Part shown: positions 1 through 9,343 of the stretch, piece after piece | Numbering within the stretch: the first letter of the stretch is position 1 | How the letters are laid out: every line of letters starts with the position of its first letter | NCBI GenBank assembly: GCA_001632435.1 | Contig: KV423979.1 | Span: 48,602-89,327 of the forward strand | Origin: Calocera cornea HHB12733 | Lineage: Eukaryota > Basidiomycota > Dacrymycetes > Dacrymycetales > Dacrymycetaceae | DNA: 40,726 nt | Reading direction: 5' to 3' | Notes under the pieces: generated by a model | The model's input: only the letters and a program-made list of their open reading frames with translations | Database searches by the model: none | What the model was told of the DNA's origin: nothing | Translations under genes and position numbers: made by a program

Positions 1-2
1 AG

Positions 3-2655
3 AAGGATGGTAGGCTTAGGCTGGTCCAAGACTATAGGAAGCTGAATGAGATGACCATCAAGAACAGGTATCCCATCCCTCTTGTCTCTGAGATGGTAAA
101 CAAGCTCAGGAAGGGTGTCTTCTTCACCAAGCTTGATGTTAGATGGGGATACAATAACATCAGGATCAAGGAAGGTGATGAATGGAAGGCAGCCTTTAGA
201 ACCAATAGGGGACTGTATGAGCCCTTGGTCATGTTCTTGTGCTTGTGCAACAGCCCTAGCACCTTCCAACAGATGATGAATGACATCTTCAGAGATCTCA
301 CTGATGAGGGACATGTTATTGTCTATCTGGATGATATCCTCATCTTTCATCAAGGGCTGGAAGAGCACATCAACACAGTCAAGAGGGTTCTTGAGGTGCT
401 CAGCCAACACAAGCTCTACCTAAAAGCTGATAAGTGTGATTTCCATCAGCAACAGGTAGAATACTTGGGTTTCATTGTGGGAAAAGGCCAGTTACAGATG
501 GATCCTGTCAAGGTAGAAGGAGTTTCAGCCTGACCTTCCCCCAACAATGTGACAGAGCTACAGTCCTTTGTGGGCTTCTGCAACTTCTACAGAAGATTCA
601 TCAAGGACTTCTCTGATATTACCAGACCTCTCCATAACCTAACCAGAAAGGAGACTCCCTGGGCATGGGGCGTAGATCAAGAAAGAGCTTTCCAAGCATT
701 AAAGGAAGCCATCACTTCTACCCCTGTCCTCATCTTTGCCCAAGATGACAGGCCATTCCAGGTAGAGGCTGATAGCTCAAATTATGCCACTGGAGCAGTG
801 CTGTCACAGCAAGGTGATGATGACAAGTGGCACCCCATTGCATTCATGTCAAAAAGTCTTTCTGAGACAGAGAGAAACTATGACATACATGACAAAGAGT
901 TGCTTGCCATCATCAGGGCACTAGAAGAGTGGAGACACTTTTTAGAGGGTGCAATGCATCCTTTCACTATCCTCACAGACCACAAGAATCTGGAATACTT
1001 CAGGACAGCCCAAAAGCTGAATAGAAGACAAGCCAGGTGGTCTCTCCAACTGTCCAGCTATGACTTCAGCCTGGTTCACAGACCTGGTAAGAGTTCTGGT
1101 AAACCAGATGCACTTTCCAGAAGGGCAGACCATGGACAAGGGGGGGAGGATAATGAGGATGTGATCCTCTTAAAGCCTGAACTTTTCAAAGTTAGGGCTT
1201 TACAAAGAGGTCATGTGACTATCTCAGGAGAAGAGAGAGACCTATTGAGAGACATTAGAGCATGCAAGTCACTGGATGAAGCTGTGGTCAAAGCTCTAGA
1301 AGAACTCCAACACTCCCCAAACCAGTACCTTCTTAGAAGGGAGTGGAGTGAAGAGCAAGGCCTCATCCTATTCAAAGGCAAAGTTTATGTCCCCAAGGAC
1401 CAAGGTCTCAGAACCAAAAATAGTCCAAGTGCACCATGATTCACCCATAACAGGGCATCCTGGGAGGTGGAAGACTCTGGAGCTAGTTTCCAGGTACTAC
1501 TGGTGGCCTGGCATCAGCAGATTTGTTGCCAGCTATGTGGCTACCTGTGATGCCTGCAATAGAACCAAAGTCTATCCCACCAAACCAGTGGGGCAATTAC
1601 TGCCAAACAGAATCCCAAGCAGAAGATGGGAGCTGGTCACAGTTGATCTGATCACACAACTGTCTCTTAGCCAAGGCTATGATGCTATCTTTGTGGTAAT
1701 AGACAAATTGAGCAAGAGAGCTTATTTTGCACCCACACAGACAGAGGTTACCTCAGCTGGCATAGCCAGACTATTTAGAGATAATGTCCGGAAGCATCAT
1801 GGTCTGCCTGATGAGATTATCAGTGACAGAGGTTCTCAGTTCATCTCCCAGTTCACTAGAGAGCTCAATAGGCTCCTTGGCATCAGGACCTCTGCATCCA
1901 CTGCCTATCATCCACAGACTGATGGCCAGACAGAGAGAGTCAATCAAGAGATTGAGCAATGTCTGGGGTTGTTTGTCAACTATAAACAAGATGATTGGGC
2001 AGGGTGGCTTCCTGTGGCTGAGTTTGCTTACAACAACAGAGTGCAAGCATCCACTAGACTTACACCCTCTCTGGTGGATTCAGGACAAGACCCAAGGCTG
2101 GGTGTTGAACCTAGAAGGGAAACTAAGGTACAGGGAGTCACTGACTTTCTATCCCTGCCCCCCTCACTCCAAGAAGAGTGCAAGGCAGCTCTTGAGCAAG
2201 CCCAGGCAGATATGGCAAGATTCTATGATGTCCATCATGGTAACCCTCCTGTGTACCAAACTGGAGACAAAGTGTGGCTGGATTCCAAGAATATCAAGAG
2301 CACCAGGCCAGCTAAGAAATTGGATGACAAGTGGTTTGGTCCCTTTAAGATATTGGAGCAAATCAACCCCAATGCTTACAGAATCCAATTGCCTTCCAAT
2401 TTTTCAAAATTCAAGTGGAGAGGCTACCCCTCATCAGAGAATACCTGGGAGCCAGAACAGAATGTGGATGCTGAACCTGAGATCAGAGAGTTCTACAGGC
2501 TACACCCATCTGCTCCTAGAAAGATCTCTGCTCTCTCCTTTCAGAAGTTGAACTTCCACTCCTACTCCAACCTCACAATTCTTCCGAAGCAAGTTTTGTT
2601 TGATTGGACTATTGTCTGGCAGACAATCACACTGTTAACTGGAAATCCTGCTTAG
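3..2655 (+). pseudogene. Ty3/gypsy pol: RT, RNase H, integrase and truncated chromodomain, broken
   Basis: Reading from base 3, the sequence gives a reverse transcriptase with the catalytic YLDD box (about 325-345). RNase H follows (about 700-1130; DSSNYATGAVLSQ and YDIHDKELL are recognisable). The integrase has its zinc-binding HHCC part (about 1434-1570) and a DDE core: the D of VTVDLI, the D of SDRGSQF and the E of QTERVNQE. A chromodomain remnant closes the frame (WRGYPSSENTWEP, about 2418-2456). Three lesions are visible: an in-frame TGA at 531-533, a one-base frameshift at the five-A run 1416-1420, and an in-frame loss at about 2397-2406 where the integrase tail jumps into the middle of the chromodomain. 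The copy is therefore not autonomous. Family assignment rests on domain order and motifs. Confidence 0.9.
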
Positions 2656-2727
2656 AACAGAAAATCAGACAACAGGGTGCCATTTTGTAGCCACATTTTG
2701 TGACTAGTCAGAGTCATACAAGACAGA

Positions 2728-2760
2728 TGAAGAAGAAAAGAAGAAGAAGCAGAAGAAGCA
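2728..2760 (+). other. Purine-rich (GAA-type) tract downstream of pol
   Basis: This is a run of almost only A and G just past the pol stop, made of AGAAG/GAAGA repeats. A polypurine tract primes plus-strand synthesis in LTR elements and normally abuts the 3' LTR. Here another 1.2 kb of element-like DNA follows, so it may be a central or misplaced tract or only a simple repeat. Confidence 0.35.
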
Positions 2761-2803
2761 TAGAGTGAAGTTTTCTTCACTTTACAAAGGAAATTACAGT
2801 ACA

Positions 2804-3415
2804 TCACTTGAAGAGGATTTCCTCCACTTCCTCCTGCTCCTCAGCCTCCAGCCTTTCCATGACATCTTCCATCACCTGTTCCTTAAGCCTATCCCAAGCC
2901 TCTTCAAAGGTATCCATGAAGGAGGTGTAGGCTTGTTCAAGGACACCATTCACAATTTCCTGAACATGATTGTTCTGGTCATTGTGATTGAGGTAGCTGA
3001 TGCTGGCAGTCTCCATTTCCACGGCCTCAGACTCAACAAAGTCCCTGGGGGTAGGAAGCTGCTCAGCCTGATCAACCCACTCCTCCTGCCCATAGCTAGA
3101 ATCCAGGAAGGCAATCAGGGGCAGATTATGGTCCTTAGCTATCATTGCCTGGATCATAGGGAAGATATCATGCCCCACATTGACCAGAGGGATAGGAGGA
3201 GTCTCATAGTCAGGATGCATCTTGCCAAGGATATTGAAGAGAGTAACATCCTCTTCAAAGGACAAGTGCAGATCTTCAGTCTGGCCAGTCATAACATGAT
3301 GACCCTGAATCCAGACAGGGGCAAGATCAGAGGGCCTTACATCACTGGGACCAGTGATGGGGAGGTGGTTGATCTCAGCTCTTAGGTACTCAGGGGGACT
3401 ATAGGGGGCAGGCAT
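2804..3415 (-). CDS. Antisense ORF (203 aa) between pol and LTR-like region, unknown protein
   Basis: I do not recognise this protein. It is an uninterrupted 203-codon frame on the strand opposite to pol, beginning with ATG at 3413-3415. The N-terminal half has mixed composition. The C-terminal third is acidic and helical-looking, with Glu-rich stretches (EQVMEDVMERLEAEEQEE) that could form a coiled coil. A TATA-like TGTATAAGTG lies upstream on the same strand at 3651-3660, and repeated TGACATCA sites lie farther upstream. Antisense ORFs between pol and the 3' LTR are known from some plant Ty3/gypsy elements. Finding an open one next to a broken pol is notable. It could also be a captured host fragment. 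The opposite strand is also open over 2765-3385, but its translation has the look of a shadow. Confidence 0.5.
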   Translation of the reverse strand: MPAPYSPPEYLRAEINHLPITGPSDVRPSDLAPVWIQGHHVMTGQTEDLHLSFEEDVTLFNILGKMHPDYETPPIPLVNVGHDIFPMIQAMIAKDHNLPLIAFLDSSYGQEEWVDQAEQLPTPRDFVESEAVEMETASISYLNHNDQNNHVQEIVNGVLEQAYTSFMDTFEEAWDRLKEQVMEDVMERLEAEEQEEVEEILFK

Positions 3416-3650
3416 GGCTACTAGCTAAGGACTAGCTATCTAGCTAAAGCTACTAAAGAGAGCAGGAAAGGATCTGTGAGGGCACACAGGCTTCTGGTAA
3501 GGCTGCTACCTAGACAGGAAGGGAAGAGTCACACTAACAAGGGCAGGGCAGGGATGGTTGACTTGATGACACTTGGGATTGTCCTACAGTATGCCTGTGG
3601 AGGATCCTCAGAGACCAAGTCTGAGGGATCAGAACACAGGAAGTGCTAGC

Positions 3651-3660
3651 CACTTATACA
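3651..3660 (-). promoter_or_regulatory. TATA-like site upstream of the antisense ORF
   Basis: On the minus strand the sequence reads TGTATAAGTG, about 235 bp upstream of the ATG at 3415. The spacing is long but possible for a fungal promoter with a leader. There is no independent support. Confidence 0.3.
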
Positions 3661-3742
3661 CAGAGGGGTGCACAGGAGAAAGACAAGTGGAGTCATGATG
3701 CTGTGGCTAATGACAGAGGGGGAGTCATGTATTGCATCACTC

Positions 3743-3886
3743 TGACATCATAGGTGACCCTCTTATGACTGGGGAGTCCAGGCCTAGGGTCCAGACCATG
3801 ACATCATGGTAATGCTGTGCTAGTGTCACAGCTGACACCTCATGATATCATCCTTGCCTCATAGAGGCTCCACAGCTATGACATCA
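3743..3886. repeat. Three exact TGACATCA motifs (CRE/AP-1-like)
   Basis: The octamer TGACATCA occurs at 3743-3750, 3799-3806 and 3879-3886, and a related GATATCA at 3844-3850 falls in the same interval. TGACATCA resembles the half-site pair bound by bZIP factors of the CRE/ATF type. LTR promoters often carry clustered activator sites, so this may be an enhancer of the element. The repetition is seen; the function is inferred. Confidence 0.45.
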
Positions 3887-4050
3887 TAACCTAGTAGTGG
3901 GAAGGTGCAGAGATAGAGGGAAAATAGAAGTGGTCTATGGCTGTACCCTGACACCTTTCTGCAAGACTAATGGCTTACCTTCCCAGGTCTGATCCTACAA
4001 CACCCTGTTCCTTACAGCGGAGTGAAGAACAGACATGATGGGAGCAGCAA

Positions 4051-7000
4051 ATGACCTCACCCAGTGAACAATGTACTCAAGCACCAGAAAACGATGTACC
4101 AATACCCCAGCCCATCTTTCATCCTCAGAGAAGTGCTGTACCCCAAATCCCTCCAAATATTGAGCAACATGCACCACAAACACAGGAACACCTGGACAAT
4201 CTCCACACCTGTGCAGCTGCAATTTTGGGGGATGGTCCTATTGTGCAACCCATGTCACATGCAGAGAGGTTAGCCCAAAGAGCGCAGAACTGGGCGCATC
4301 CCCCTGCACAACCTCTATCACATGCAGAAAGACTTGCTCAGAGATCAGCAAGGCAGCATGACAATTGCCAGGCTGCAGAGACAATGGCTGCCATTGGAAG
4401 CCCAGCAGGACTTTGGTATCAATGGACTTGCACAACTCCAGCTGGATGATCAAAATCAACCCAATTTGCAGGTACTAGAACCAAGGGCAGATCAGCATCA
4501 AAGGGGGGAGGCAGAAACAGTTCAGCACGAGGAGGAAGAAGCCAAACAAGCACTCCATGCCTCACAAATACCACGACAATGGAATCCAGAAGAAGTACTG
4601 CAACATGCAGCTATAGCAGCTCAGAACTCCAACAAACAGATTGACTTAGGTTCAATGACCCACAAATGCACTTTCTGCAATGCCATACACTTCATCAATG
4701 AGCGGGAGTACAACTCATCCAAGCTCCGACCACAATTCATGAAGTGCTGTTCCCAGGGCCAGATACAACTTCCATCTTTTCAAGCAGTGCCCCATGTGCT
4801 GGCCCAGCTCCTCCATCATAGCTCTGCAAATCCAGATGCACACCATTTCAGGGAGAATATTCAGCAATACAACCATGCACTCTCTTTTGTCTCTCTTGGA
4901 GCCAACAAGGATGACCAGGTGGAGGGTGGAGGGGTCTACTCTTATTGCATCCAAGGTGCACTGCACCACCAATATGGTCCAGCCTGACCAGCTGAAGGAA
5001 CAGCTCCTTCCTACAATCAGCTCTATTTCTTGGAACCCCAAGTTGCTAAACTTGAGTGTGAGTGGTGGAATCCTAACTTGAAGCCCCAAATTCTTTGGGA
5101 GTTGGGTGAGATGCTATGGGATACACATGCCTATGCCAACCTCTACCAGCATGCATTTCAAGTACTGGAAGACCAGGAGCGTCAAAATCGAGAGGCTGGA
5201 CAACCAAATGGAGTAGTGGAAGTACAGCTGCACTTTGACTCAAAGACAGACCAAAGGCACTACAACCTCCCAACTGCAGAAGAAGTTGCTGTGGTTCTCC
5301 CAAATACCCTTTCAAATAAGCACAGAGATTTTGTGGTACATAACCGCACAGAGGGACATCTTACAATCATGAGCACGGGTGATCTGGCATACATGTCATT
5401 GCACTATGTCTTGATTTTCCCAAGTGGAGAGCATGGCTCGCACTACCAAATTCCAAAGGTTGGAGAAGCTGTCCCTGGCAATCAAAATGAGCCAGAAGAG
5501 AGGGAAGAAGAGGCGGAAGATGGTGACCAAGAACAACACAGAAGCTCAACCCAGTATGTCACAGAAATGGAGTACTACTGCTACCGCCTGTACTTCCATG
5601 ACTTGCCCTGGGCACTCCACCTATTCTGCTGTGGCCTCCTCTTCCAGCAACTTATTGTGGATGCCTGGGCTTCTGTGGAGCAAGACCGCTTGCACTGGAT
5701 TGAGCTCAACCAGAAGACAATCCGTGCTGAGCTTTATAATGGCTTGGTGGATGCAGCTTCACGCAATGATGACTGCAGCCTGACTGACATTGGAAGAAGA
5801 ATCATCCTACCTGCCACCTTTGTTTCCAGTACATGGTACATGTATCAGCTCTACCAGGACTCCATGGCAATTGTTTGCTGGGCTGGCTGTCCTGATATCT
5901 TCCTGACTTTAACGGCCAGCCCTAAATGGCGTGAAATTGAGGAGAACCTTCTTCCTGGGCAAACAGCAGCAGATCGACCTGATATTGTGGCACATGTTTT
6001 CAACCTGAAGCACAATGAAGTCCTGCAGCTCATCTACAAAGGCAGTCTCTTTAGAAAGGCAGGGGCCCGTGTCTACACCATTGAATATCAGAAATGTGGT
6101 CTACCCCACATGCACCTTCTTATTATCCTGGAGCAGACCTCCAAGCTATGCACACCCCAAAAGGTTGATCTCCATATTTCAGCTGAGATCCCATCTCAAG
6201 AAGAAGATCCAGACCTTTACAACTTGGTGACCTCACATATGGTCCATGGCACCTGTGGTGTTGCATTTCCAGAAGCACCCTGAAGGATGGAAGATGCAGC
6301 AAAGGATTTTCAAAGGTTTTTTCCCTGGAGACACACATGGATACCAACTCCTATGTGCAGCTGCACCAACCAGACAATGGATGCTACATTGCAAAGCAGG
6401 GAGTTCAGCTGGATAATAAGATGGGTTGTCCCATACCCAAAGTATGTCCTTTAACATCTACCCAAACTATGCTAACTCTGTCACAGGAACCTCCTCAAGC
6501 GGATTTGAGCACATTGTGATGCTGAGTTCTGCTTCACTGTTGGTGCAGTCAAGTATATCCACAAGTATGTCTATAAAGGGCAAGACTGAGGGACTTTGGA
6601 GGTCAATGATGAAGTGAAGACCTACCTTGATGCATGGTATGTTGGTCCAGTGGAAGCTGTCTGGTGGCTATTTTGCTTCCACATGCATGAGGAGAAACCT
6701 TCTGTCAACTGCCTACCTGTCCACCTTCCTGGAGAACACATGGTCTACTTCAATGACCATAATGAAATTCAAGAAGCAGTTGATGCAGGTGCATCTGCAT
6801 GCACAAAACTCACCTTTTTTTTGCAATGAATGCTTACCTTGATCCTGCACAGCGGATTCACACCTACCAAGAATTCCCAGCATGGTATGGGTATGTTTGG
6901 AAGGCAACCGATTGCTGCTGGGACATACCACATGCACAGTATGCCATTGGACGGATGTACTTTGTACAGCCTACAGCTGGCAAGCACTTCTACCTGCAAA

Positions 7001-7176
7001 CACTCCTGGCCCATGTTGCTGGCCCCATATCTTTTGAGGACCTCAAGACTGTACGTACTGTACTACACCCAACTTTCAAGGCAGCATGCAGTGCTCTTGG
7101 CTTGCTTCAGGATGACCAGGAATGGATTGGATGCTTAGAAGAAGCATGCAACATGCAAACAGGCAGTCAGCTCTGA
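4051..7176 (+). pseudogene. Helitron RepHel protein, N-terminal and Rep (HUH) part, interrupted
   Basis: In order I see a Gln/His-rich leader with a duplicated SHAERLAQR motif (about 4250-4350), and a Cys-type zinc motif CTFCNAIHF (about 4671-4697). The conserved HFRENI...Y segment is at about 4845-4870. The Helitron-like N region spans about 5030-6283 with the HUH motif GLPHMHLLIIL (about 6098-6130). A two-tyrosine motif KYIHKYVYKG follows at 6551-6580. The frame is cut by TGA at 4985-4987, 6587-6589 and 7174-7176 and by several frameshifts (near 4322-4449, 6281, 6420 and the T-run just after 6810). At 6587 and 7174 the family residue is Arg or a basic residue, fitting CGA to TGA changes. 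The Rep nuclease is therefore dead although its catalytic motifs are still readable. Confidence 0.8.
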
Positions 7177-7191
7177 CTCCTCTTTGTAGTA

Positions 7192-8925
7192 ATGCTCCAG
7201 CATTGCAACCCAACAGAACCAGGTCTTTTATGGACCCGCTTTGAGGATCACATCTGTGATGACCTCCTCCATCAACTGCAATGGCACAATCCAGCTTCCA
7301 CACAAGCTGATGCACTTAACTATGGTCTATATCTAATTGACAAACTCCTACGAACACAAGGTTCCAGCTTGGCTGATGACAAGTTCAATGGTGAATTCCC
7401 ACCTTTCCGCACCAATTGGGATCTACTGCTTGCAGAGCATCAAAACCACTTTATTGCAGAGCAGATGGAGTATGACCACTTTGAGCTGGCAGAAGAAGCT
7501 GAAGGCATGAAGGATCAAATGAATGATGAGCAACAAGCAGCCTTCAATACTATTATCCAACATGCTAACCATGGTGGTCTGTTCTGGCTTCAAGGACCGG
7601 GTGGCATTGGCAAGACATTTGTTTACAAGGCAGTTTGTGCAGAGCTACAAGCACAAGGCAAAATTGTTCTTTGTGTTGCATCCTCTGGAATTGCCGCATT
7701 GCTTCTCTCAGGTGGCAGGACTGCACACTCAACATTCAAGATCCCCATTCCATGCCATGACTCTTCCACCTGCACTATCTCCAAGAATAGTCTCTTGGCC
7801 GACATGCTTTGCCAGGCCTCTCTAATAATCTGGGATGAGGCCACTGCACAACATAGACACTGCATTGAAGCTGTTGATCACACCTTGCGAGACCTACACA
7901 GTCTACCCAACAAGACCTTTAGTGGAATCACAGTGGTGTTTGGAGGTGACTCGCAGCAGACTCTGCCAGTGGTGCCTCATGGAGAACGTGAAGATATTGT
8001 GGGTGCCTGCATGCAACAATCTTATCTCTGGAGAGATATTCAAGTCCTACACCTCACATGCAACATGCGTCTCAATGCTGCCGACCCACAAAGTGTCACT
8101 TTTGCAGCCTGGCTTCTTGAAGTTGGGAGCAGAAGAGCAACTCGAGGAGATGGAACCATCCCACTCTGGGATGGCATGAAGTGTGGTGAGAAGGTTGAAG
8201 ATCTCATCTCAGCCATCTATGGAGACATCAAGAATCCAGCACTTGCAAATCAAGCAGGAGATGACTACTTCCTGAACTGCACTATCTTGGCAGGGCGCAA
8301 CACAGATGTGGATGATCTCAATGCAGAAGTCCTCTCACTCTTGCCAGGAGAGTGCAAGATATTCCTATCAGCAGACTCTGTGGTTGAGGAGCCCAGTGCA
8401 GATGGGCCTATGGATATCCCAGTTGAATACCTCAACTCACTTAAAGTACCTGGCCTGCCACTTAGCAAGCTACACCTCAAGGTAGGATGTACACTCATAC
8501 TCTTGCGCAATCTTGCACCAGCACAAGGTTTGTGTAATGGCACACGCATGCGACTGATTCAAGCAACATGGCATGTCCTGGAAGTATGCCTGCTGGGTGG
8601 AGAGCACAATGGAACCACAACATTCATACCCCGCATTACACTCATACCGTCTGAAGATGATTTCCTTTTTACAATGAAGCGCCAGCAGTTCCTGGTCCGG
8701 CTTGCCTTTGCAATGACAATCAACAAGTCCCAGGGTCAGTCAGTGAAGAATGTTGGTCTTGACCTGCACATGCCGGTTTTCTCACATGGCCAATTGTATG
8801 TTGCACTTTCACGCTGCATAACTGCATGGGCAGTCCAAGTCCTTTTACCACCACAGCCTACTGATAGACCCATACATATTTCCACCCCAAATGTTGTATA
8901 TCCTGAGGTCCTTACAGTTCTGTGA
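7192..8925 (+). CDS. Helitron PIF1-like helicase domain (open 577-codon remnant)
   Basis: This frame is continuous with the upstream Rep remnant except for the TGA at 7174-7176, so in the intact element it would be the C-terminal half of one RepHel protein. The ATG used here is only the first one after that stop. Superfamily 1B helicase motifs are present: Walker A GPGGIGKT (residues 135-142), motif II WDEATA (about 214-219), motif III-like GGDSQQTLPVV, LTCNMRL, and the C-terminal QSVKNVGLDL and HGQLYVALSRC blocks. It would unwind DNA during rolling-circle transposition. Walker A has Ile where Thr is usual (GPGGTGKT). Without an upstream nuclease it cannot drive transposition alone. Whether it is translated is unknown. 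Confidence 0.8.
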   Translation: MLQHCNPTEPGLLWTRFEDHICDDLLHQLQWHNPASTQADALNYGLYLIDKLLRTQGSSLADDKFNGEFPPFRTNWDLLLAEHQNHFIAEQMEYDHFELAEEAEGMKDQMNDEQQAAFNTIIQHANHGGLFWLQGPGGIGKTFVYKAVCAELQAQGKIVLCVASSGIAALLLSGGRTAHSTFKIPIPCHDSSTCTISKNSLLADMLCQASLIIWDEATAQHRHCIEAVDHTLRDLHSLPNKTFSGITVVFGGDSQQTLPVVPHGEREDIVGACMQQSYLWRDIQVLHLTCNMRLNAADPQSVTFAAWLLEVGSRRATRGDGTIPLWDGMKCGEKVEDLISAIYGDIKNPALANQAGDDYFLNCTILAGRNTDVDDLNAEVLSLLPGECKIFLSADSVVEEPSADGPMDIPVEYLNSLKVPGLPLSKLHLKVGCTLILLRNLAPAQGLCNGTRMRLIQATWHVLEVCLLGGEHNGTTTFIPRITLIPSEDDFLFTMKRQQFLVRLAFAMTINKSQGQSVKNVGLDLHMPVFSHGQLYVALSRCITAWAVQVLLPPQPTDRPIHISTPNVVYPEVLTVL

Positions 8926-9002
8926 TACTGTTCTCAATGTAAATAACCCAAAAAAATGCCTCCTTTCAATTAAAAACGATGAGCGAAGCGAGCTGGGTTA
9001 CC

Positions 9003-9006
9003 CTAG
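9003..9006 (+). other. Candidate Helitron 3' terminus (CTAG)
   Basis: Helitron 3' ends fit CTRR and insert 5' of a T. Here CTAG is followed by T at 9007. The 20 bp before it (GAGCGAAGCGAGC and GGGTTACCC) can form only a weak hairpin, so the call is tentative. The same ten bases GTTACCCTAG recur at 9334-9343. Confidence 0.35.
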
Positions 9007-9030
9007 TTACCACAAGAAGAGGAGTAGTGG

Positions 9031-9231
9031 CAGAAGTAAAACAGAGGAAGCAAACCTATATGAACGGAAGCAAAATAATCCTGACAACGGAAGCAAATAT
9101 TCATCCGCGGATGTAAAACCCTCACAATGCCCCGGGCGGCAGCAAAGCTCTGACATACGGAAGCAAAATGCGACACGCGGGGAAGCTCTCTCACCGGAAG
9201 TAATCAATGGGCATGGTGATCGGAACCAAAA
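9031..9231 (+). repeat. Array A: degenerate CGGAAGCAAA-type periodic repeat
   Basis: Cores resembling CGGAAGCAAA start at about 9045, 9065, 9088, 9108, 9137, 9158, 9195 and 9221, each followed by 10-19 bp of unrelated sequence. Spacing is mostly 20-23 bp, less regular than arrays B and C but with the same core. It lies immediately after the Helitron candidate end. No gene is seen in it. Its function is unknown. Confidence 0.75.
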
Positions 9232-9343
9232 GTCTGTGGGCTTCTCAAAATCCCCATGCCGAGCTGCTTGTTTGCGCATGAACGGAAATACGCTACTTGA
9301 GGTATTGCTGACTTATGGAATATGTGGTCTGCTGTTACCCTAG

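Larger units (their letters stand above)
1..4015 (+). mobile_element. 3' portion of a decayed Ty3/gypsy (chromovirus-like) LTR retrotransposon
   Basis: The element enters from the left edge, so gag, protease and the 5' LTR lie outside the window. Inside are a broken pol (3-2655), a purine-rich stretch at about 2728-2760, an antisense ORF (2804-3415) and about 600 bp that is probably LTR (3416-4015). The right limit is inferred: it is where the Helitron-type coding sequence begins and CpG dinucleotides return. The whole segment is almost free of CpG (I find about five in 4 kb), unlike the host genes. Without the 5' LTR the exact LTR borders cannot be fixed from this window. Confidence 0.8.
3416..4015. 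other. LTR-like non-coding region of the retrotransposon
   Basis: About 600 bp with no supported gene, AT/GC balanced but nearly CpG-free. It contains CTAGCTA-rich sequence at 3418-3445, repeated TGACATCA motifs and a TATA-like site on the minus strand. Position at the end of the element suggests LTR or 3' UTR, but no second LTR copy is in view for comparison. Confidence 0.4.
4016..9006 (+). mobile_element. Decayed autonomous-type Helitron
   Basis: A rolling-circle transposon is recognised from the fused Rep-helicase coding order: zinc-binding N-terminus, Helitron-like N domain, HUH nuclease motif, Tyr motif, then PIF1-type helicase. The 5' TC terminus could not be located and the left border is an estimate. 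A candidate 3' terminus CTAG lies at 9003-9006 and is followed by T, as expected for insertion between A and T. CpG content is low but higher than in the neighbouring retrotransposon. Confidence 0.75.
8997..9343. repeat. 10-bp direct repeat GTTACCCTAG bracketing array A
   Basis: GTTACCCTAG occurs exactly at 8997-9006 and 9334-9343. The 327 bp between begin TTACCACA and end TGTGGTCTGCT, giving a short ACCACA/TGTGGT inverted match near the two inner ends. This is the shape of a small insertion with a 10-bp target duplication, but the inverted match is too short to prove it. Confidence 0.4.

Noticed and set aside
1784..2551. 255-codon plus-strand open frame in another phase across the integrase
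   Set aside because: It is an out-of-frame shadow. The integrase DDE motifs are all in the other frame.
2765..3385. 206-codon plus-strand open frame opposite the antisense ORF
   Set aside because: The translation is a low-complexity hydrophobic string opposite a normal-looking acidic protein. The minus-strand reading is the better one.
9031..9231. CRISPR array
   Set aside because: The conserved half-plus-variable-half pattern recalls one, but the units are only about 20 bp, the cores are degenerate, no cas gene is present and the DNA is eukaryotic.
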